Shown piece by piece: positions 6,821 to 9,626 of a stretch of DNA of 9,626 bases (positions are counted from its first letter, which is position 1; every line of letters starts with the position of its first letter). The position numbers and the translations under genes are program-made. The notes under the pieces are model-generated. The model did no database searches. It saw only the letters and a program-made list of their open reading frames with translations, and was not told the DNA's origin. The stretch is taken from assembly GCA_947478935.1 (NCBI GenBank), contig CANJXV010000081.1, positions 1 through 9,626 on the forward strand. The letters are read 5' to 3'. Source of the DNA: Comamonadaceae bacterium (lineage in GTDB: Bacteria; Pseudomonadota; Gammaproteobacteria; Burkholderiales; Burkholderiaceae_C).

Positions 6821-7918
6821 TTAGAAGTTGTAACGGATACCAAATGTAATTGCGGTCGGGTCATCACCAGCTTTTGAAGGGGTGACATTGCTGTCTGATC
6901 CCACCATCGCGCCTTTAGCCTTAGCGCTATTGGTAATCTGTGCATAGCTGCCATAGAGCGTAGTTTGCTTATCCAAAGCATAAGCAGCTTCCAAAGCCAT
7001 CATGGATAAATCGTCTTGGGCATTGGAAGCGGACTCGCCGGACATGCCGTAGTTGAACTTGTAGGTCATCGCGCCATCTACATAGTTCACCACAAACAAG
7101 GTATTCGTGGTCTTGCGTGCGTCAGCTGCAAGGAATGCTTGGTTATCCAAGGCGCTAACAACGATCGCACCGCTCAGGTTGTCCATCTTGGCGCCTAAAG
7201 TGAATTTCGTGGCAGACATACCGTAGCGGGCCGCAGTAGCGGTCGCAGCCGCAGTTGCGCCCTTGGATTGGGTTGCGATACCGGCGTTATAGGTTCCGTT
7301 ATTCCACTCTAAAGAGGCCGCGTACAGTGGAATGTCCTGGGTGGCGGATTTAGCTTCATCGGGAGAATAAGAGGCCTTCACAACCATGTCAGCGAATTTG
7401 GGGCTGATGTAAACGAGATTATTTTTTGCACGCGTATGAACGTTGCCGAAATTAACTAATGTTGGGACCACAGTTGTCGTGCCCTTACCGTGAATGATCA
7501 CCTCCATAGCCTCACCCTCGCCATACAGCGTTCCGGCGTATCCGCCAGCGTCCAATAATTTCAGTGGGGTATCGTAGTTGCCCATCAACAAAGTTCCAAA
7601 GGAGGCGCTCTTCAAGCCAACAAAACTGTTGCGGTTGGCCAGAGCATCTGCGCCAGTGTTGTCATCTGGCCTGAAATTGGTTTCGACTTGAAATAGGCCA
7701 GATAAGTCAGTGCTGAATCCGCGCTCACCTTTGATGCCGAAGCGCGAGGAGAAATTTTGCAGCATGGTTTTTGTAAGTGCACCGTCATTCGCGCTTTCAA
7801 CGCCCACGTCCAAGCGGCCATACAAGGTCACCGCTGGTGCGGTTTGTGCGAACGCAGAGGAAGCGAGCAACATGCCGGTGGCCAGTGCCAACGCGGTTTT
7901 CTGGGCTGTCATTTTCAT
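6821..7918 (-). CDS. Gram-negative general porin (Burkholderiales type)
   Basis: This is a trimeric outer-membrane beta-barrel porin of the Porin_4 (OmpC-like) type, typical of Burkholderiales. It has 365 residues. A signal peptide spans residues 1-24 (basic MKMTAQK, hydrophobic core, AFA cleavage before Q25). Strand 1 is VTLYGRLDVGVE (30-41). The diagnostic RFGIKGERG with LFQVET spans 59-80, and NRNSFVGLKSASFGTLLMGNYDTPLK spans 95-120. The C-terminus FGIRYNF ends in Phe, the barrel-assembly signal. An Ala/Thr-rich stretch at 221-232 probably belongs to a loop. AGAAAGAG is a good ribosome binding site just upstream of the ATG at 7918. It is divergent from the exported metallophosphatase gene. 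Substrate selectivity cannot be read from the sequence; a phosphate link would be inference from neighbours only. Confidence 0.93.
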   Translation of the reverse strand: MKMTAQKTALALATGMLLASSAFAQTAPAVTLYGRLDVGVESANDGALTKTMLQNFSSRFGIKGERGFSTDLSGLFQVETNFRPDDNTGADALANRNSFVGLKSASFGTLLMGNYDTPLKLLDAGGYAGTLYGEGEAMEVIIHGKGTTTVVPTLVNFGNVHTRAKNNLVYISPKFADMVVKASYSPDEAKSATQDIPLYAASLEWNNGTYNAGIATQSKGATAAATATAARYGMSATKFTLGAKMDNLSGAIVVSALDNQAFLAADARKTTNTLFVVNYVDGAMTYKFNYGMSGESASNAQDDLSMMALEAAYALDKQTTLYGSYAQITNSAKAKGAMVGSDSNVTPSKAGDDPTAITFGIRYNF

Positions 7919-7956
7919 AAAGTACTCTTTCTGTTAGGGTTTGAACTTATTGCCAA

Positions 7957-7976
7957 AATTCAAAAATGCTTGAATT
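7957..7976. repeat. Perfect inverted repeat in the porin leader region
   Basis: AATTCAA (7957-7963) and TTGAATT (7970-7976) are perfect 7-bp arms around a 6-nt spacer. The element lies 39-58 nt upstream of the porin ATG. It could be an operator for a dimeric regulator or a hairpin in the porin mRNA leader; the sequence alone does not decide. It is AT-rich, so an RNA hairpin would be weak. Confidence 0.45.
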
Positions 7977-8028
7977 GACGAGGGTGAGTGTTGTGTTTTC
8001 ATATTTCAATTCGGTGAAATAAGGTGGC

Positions 8029-8055
8029 TTTTGATTTTTTGTATTTTTTTTACAA
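8029..8055. promoter_or_regulatory. T-tract region with TTGTA-N7-TACAA inverted repeat
   Basis: Three T-runs (8029-8032, 8035-8040 and 8044-8051) lie in the divergent porin/metallophosphatase control region. The last is enclosed by TTGTA (8039-8043) and TACAA (8051-8055). A-tracts of this kind can act as UP elements or bend DNA. On the plus strand it sits just upstream of the Pho-box repeats; on the minus strand it is about 110-135 nt upstream of the porin start. Function is tentative. Confidence 0.35.
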
Positions 8056-8061
8056 CATTGC

Positions 8062-8107
8062 CTGTTCGCTTACTTCGTCATCGCTTCGTCACGCGATGCG
8101 GTTAAAT
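8062..8107 (+). promoter_or_regulatory. Pho-box-like tandem repeats and -10 of the metallophosphatase promoter
   Basis: Three 11-bp units lie head to tail: CTGTTCGCTTA (8062-8072), CTTCGTCATCG (8073-8083) and CTTCGTCACGC (8084-8094). Set against the PhoB consensus of two CTGTCAT-like 7-mers separated by 4 bp, TCGTCAT-CGCT-TCGTCAC (8075-8092) keeps the GTCA core in both half-sites. The upstream unit gives a weaker third half-site at the same 11-bp period. TTAAAT (8102-8107), nine bases after the box, is positioned like the -10 of PhoB-activated promoters, which lack a real -35. Predicted transcription start is near 8114. Confidence 0.6.
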
Positions 8108-8146
8108 TGTTGAAATCGATTCGATAGTTTTTCCTACGGAGTGCTT

Positions 8147-9151
8147 ATGTTTTCTAAAGCTGTTTTCGTCGCTGCCGCCTTGGTAGCGCATGTTTCATTG
8201 GGTTGGGCGCAAAGCCCAGCCAAACCTTTTAGTTTCGGCCTGTGGGGCGATATGCCCTACAAAAAAGCGGGTGATGATGCCAAGCTGCCAGCAGTTTTAC
8301 AAAGCATCAACCGTTCTGATATCGCTTTCTCTATTTACGATGGTGATATCAAAGATGGAAGCTCCAAATGCACCGATGATGTGTACGCGGATGCACTGAA
8401 AATGTTCGCCACCATGGTTAAGCCTGTGGTCTATGTACCTGGCGACAACGAGTGGACCGATTGCCACCGCACCAACAACGGCGGATACGACGGATTGGAG
8501 CGCCTTAGCTACATCCGCAAAGTGATGTTCCCCAACCTCAATAGCCTGGGCCAAAGCACGATGGCCTTAGAGCACCAAGGCAAGTTAGGTGAGAAATTTG
8601 TAGAGAACACCCGTTTTGTCCATGGCGGCGTGGTGTTTGTGGGTGTGAACCAGCCCGGCAGCAACAACAACCTGATCATGAGCGAGAAGGAGTGCAAAAA
8701 TAAGAGTGCCCGTGATAACGCTCAGTGCGATGCTTCCAACGCCGAATACCTAGAGCGCGACGCTGCGAACGTCGCGTGGATGCAAGCTTCCTTTGCCGCC
8801 GCCAAGGCGCAAAACGCGGTCGGTATCGTAGTGGTCACCCAGGGCGACCCGGGCTTTGATTTACCTGAAACCGAAGAGTTCGATGAAAGCAAGGAGCCGG
8901 CGGTTAGCGGCTATCGCCATTTCATGTCCAAGCTGGTGGAGCAAACCGAGCAATATGCCGGACAGGTCTTGTTTGTACATGGTGACACCCATTACTTCAA
9001 ATTAGACAAGCCCTTGTATAGCCCCACCAAACTGCTGCCCAACTTCACCCGTTTACAGACTTTCGGCAGCCCCAGCCTGCATTGGGTGCGCGTGGTAGTG
9101 GATCCTACCAGCGCTAATGTGTTTAGCGTGCATCCGGTGATTGTGAAGTAA
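8147..9151 (+). CDS. Exported calcineurin-like metallophosphatase
   Basis: This is probably a secreted or periplasmic metal-dependent phosphoesterase; its substrate is unknown. The 334 residues begin with a signal peptide (about 1-21, MFSKAVFVAAALVAHVSLGWA). Metallophosphatase-like motifs are GLWGDMPY (31-38, D35), YDGDIKDG (64-71, D67), VPGDNEWTDCH (97-107, N101 and E102) and LFVHGDTHYF (275-284, H278 and H282). The canonical D-x-H of motif 1 reads D-M-P. The usual histidine after the central strand appears as VVVTQGDP (228-235). Four cysteines (C75, C106, C183, C194) could form two disulfides, fitting an oxidising compartment. ATG 8147 is preferred over GTG 8141 because GGAG (8138-8141) is then 5 nt upstream; the GTG overlaps that site. 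A Pho-box-like element precedes the gene. Confidence 0.85.
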   Translation: MFSKAVFVAAALVAHVSLGWAQSPAKPFSFGLWGDMPYKKAGDDAKLPAVLQSINRSDIAFSIYDGDIKDGSSKCTDDVYADALKMFATMVKPVVYVPGDNEWTDCHRTNNGGYDGLERLSYIRKVMFPNLNSLGQSTMALEHQGKLGEKFVENTRFVHGGVVFVGVNQPGSNNNLIMSEKECKNKSARDNAQCDASNAEYLERDAANVAWMQASFAAAKAQNAVGIVVVTQGDPGFDLPETEEFDESKEPAVSGYRHFMSKLVEQTEQYAGQVLFVHGDTHYFKLDKPLYSPTKLLPNFTRLQTFGSPSLHWVRVVVDPTSANVFSVHPVIVK

Positions 9152-9211
9152 GACGGAAAGCCCTCGGATCTACCTTCTGAGGTATCTGCCGAATCTTTGC
9201 CCCGGTTAGAT

Positions 9212-9243
9212 GAGGCTGTTGTCGCCAGGCGCCGCCTCTTTTT
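9212..9243 (+). terminator. Probable intrinsic terminator after the metallophosphatase gene
   Basis: GAGGC (9212-9216) pairs with GCCTC (9234-9238), followed directly by TTTTT (9239-9243). The intervening 17 nt contain the GC-rich GTCGCCAGGCGCC, which may fold further but does not form one clean stem. It lies about 60 nt after the stop codon and just before the ppk Pho box, a sensible place to insulate the two units. Confidence 0.5.
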
Positions 9244-9262
9244 ACGGTAATCGGGCAGGGGG

Positions 9263-9280
9263 TTGTCACAAATTTGTAAT
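9263..9280 (+). promoter_or_regulatory. PhoB box upstream of ppk1
   Basis: TTGTCAC-AAAT-TTGTAAT has the full 7+4+7 Pho-box layout: two CTGTCAT-like half-sites with an AT-rich 4-bp spacer. The first half-site differs from CTGTCAY at one position and the second at two. A -10 is expected near 9290-9296, where only the weak CAAACT is found, so the exact start is uncertain. The leader to the ppk1 TTG would be about 140 nt. Confidence 0.68.
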
Positions 9281-9286
9281 TTTTTT

Positions 9287-9317
9287 GAAGCAAACTGCTG
9301 AAGCGCAGTGTTGCTTC
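9287..9317. repeat. Long inverted repeat just downstream of the ppk1 Pho box
   Basis: GAAGCAA-ACTGC (9287-9298) pairs with GCAGT-TTGCTTC (9305-9309 and 9311-9317): 12 bp with a single bulged G at 9310 and loop TGAAGC. No T-run follows, so it is not an intrinsic terminator. It covers the place where transcription from the Pho-type promoter should start, so it may be an operator or an early-leader hairpin. Confidence 0.5.
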
Positions 9318-9441
9318 GCCTCAGGGGCGCATACTGCTAAGTCGTTGTATCGCGTGAAAGGTGAGGCTTGCAAGGTTCTCGGGTTGCCATTACGCTTCGT
9401 TCTACAAGTCAGAAACCACGGATTTCAAGGAGAACGTTCCG

Positions 9442-9626
9442 TTGGAACAAACGAGCAAAGCCTTTCACGACGCCGCGCACCCGGAGCTGCTGGACCGCGA
9501 CCATAGTCTGGTCGCATTCAATGAGCGGGTCTTGAGCTGGGCCACGCGTGAAGATGTTCCTGTTTTAGAACGGCTGCGCTATCTGTGCATTGTTTCTTCC
9601 AATCTGGATGAATTTTTTGAAGTCCG
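9442..9626 (+). CDS. ppk1: Polyphosphate kinase 1, 5' end (runs off the window)
   Basis: PPK1 transfers the gamma-phosphate of ATP onto polyphosphate, building a phosphate and energy store. The visible 61 codons belong to the N-terminal domain. LLDRDHSLVAFNERVL (residues 16-31) matches the family's opening helix. VPVLERLRYLCIVSSNLDEFFEVR at the window edge is the strongly conserved N-terminal signature that helps form the ATP pocket. The start is TTG, supported by AAGGAG (9427-9432) nine bases upstream. Both TTG at 9442 and the AAGGAG argue against any upstream start. The ORF has no interruption before the edge, and the catalytic histidines lie beyond the window. A PhoB box upstream indicates induction by phosphate limitation. 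Confidence 0.94.
   Translation, partial: MEQTSKAFHDAAHPELLDRDHSLVAFNERVLSWATREDVPVLERLRYLCIVSSNLDEFFEV

Noticed and set aside
7977..8028. Pho box facing the porin gene on the minus strand
   Set aside because: One TCGTCAA half-site can be read on the minus strand (7984-7978), but the positions 11 bp away on either side do not match, so no two-half-site box exists.
8141..8146. GTG at 8141 as the metallophosphatase start
   Set aside because: The GTG overlaps the GGAG that serves as ribosome binding site for ATG 8147, and it adds only two residues before a good signal peptide.
9163..9192. Hairpin with TACCT / AGGTA just after the metallophosphatase stop
   Set aside because: There are only five core pairs, then an asymmetric internal loop, and no T-run. 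The structure at 9212-9243 is the better terminator.
9210..9506. Plus-strand ORF of 98 codons across the ppk1 leader
   Set aside because: It has no ribosome binding site, an unlikely composition and no recognisable domain. It covers a terminator, the Pho box and the inverted repeat, and runs out of frame into ppk1.

Overview
The window looks like chromosomal DNA of a betaproteobacterium, most likely order Burkholderiales and probably family Comamonadaceae. This rests on the order greA - yhbY (opposite strand) - rlmE - ftsH - folP - glmM, the Burkholderiales-type general porin ending in Phe, and the protein sequences themselves; no database search was possible. Base composition is moderately GC-rich and fairly even, and there are no insertion sequences, phage genes, tRNAs, rRNAs or CRISPR arrays.

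Left part (1-6660): a conserved housekeeping block. greA (transcript cleavage factor) comes first. yhbY (RNA-binding protein of pre-50S particles) lies on the minus strand, back to back with rlmE (23S rRNA 2'-O-methyltransferase), with only 18 bp between their start codons. ftsH (membrane AAA+ protease) has its own leader containing a good sigma-32 promoter candidate. folP (dihydropteroate synthase), glmM (phosphoglucosamine mutase) and a small GNAT acetyltransferase follow; the last two overlap by 4 nt. A strong two-way terminator closes this block and also serves the convergent porin gene.

Right part (6661-9626): a general porin on the minus strand is divergent from a gene for an exported calcineurin-like metallophosphatase. 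The 5' end of ppk1 (polyphosphate kinase) then runs off the window. Two PhoB-box-like elements were found by reading: three 11-bp-spaced half-sites just upstream of the metallophosphatase gene, and a better-matching 7+4+7 box upstream of ppk1. In many Comamonadaceae, from memory, the pst-pho phosphate operon lies between glmM and ppk. Here that slot holds the porin and the metallophosphatase instead, and the Pho-type control signals are still present.

Working model (inference): the right part is a small phosphate-starvation module. An exported phosphoesterase would release phosphate outside the cytoplasm, the outer-membrane porin might admit it or its source compounds, and PPK1 would store it as polyphosphate. 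The porin's membership is the weakest part, since no Pho box was found oriented towards it. No defence system or other clearly new machinery is visible.
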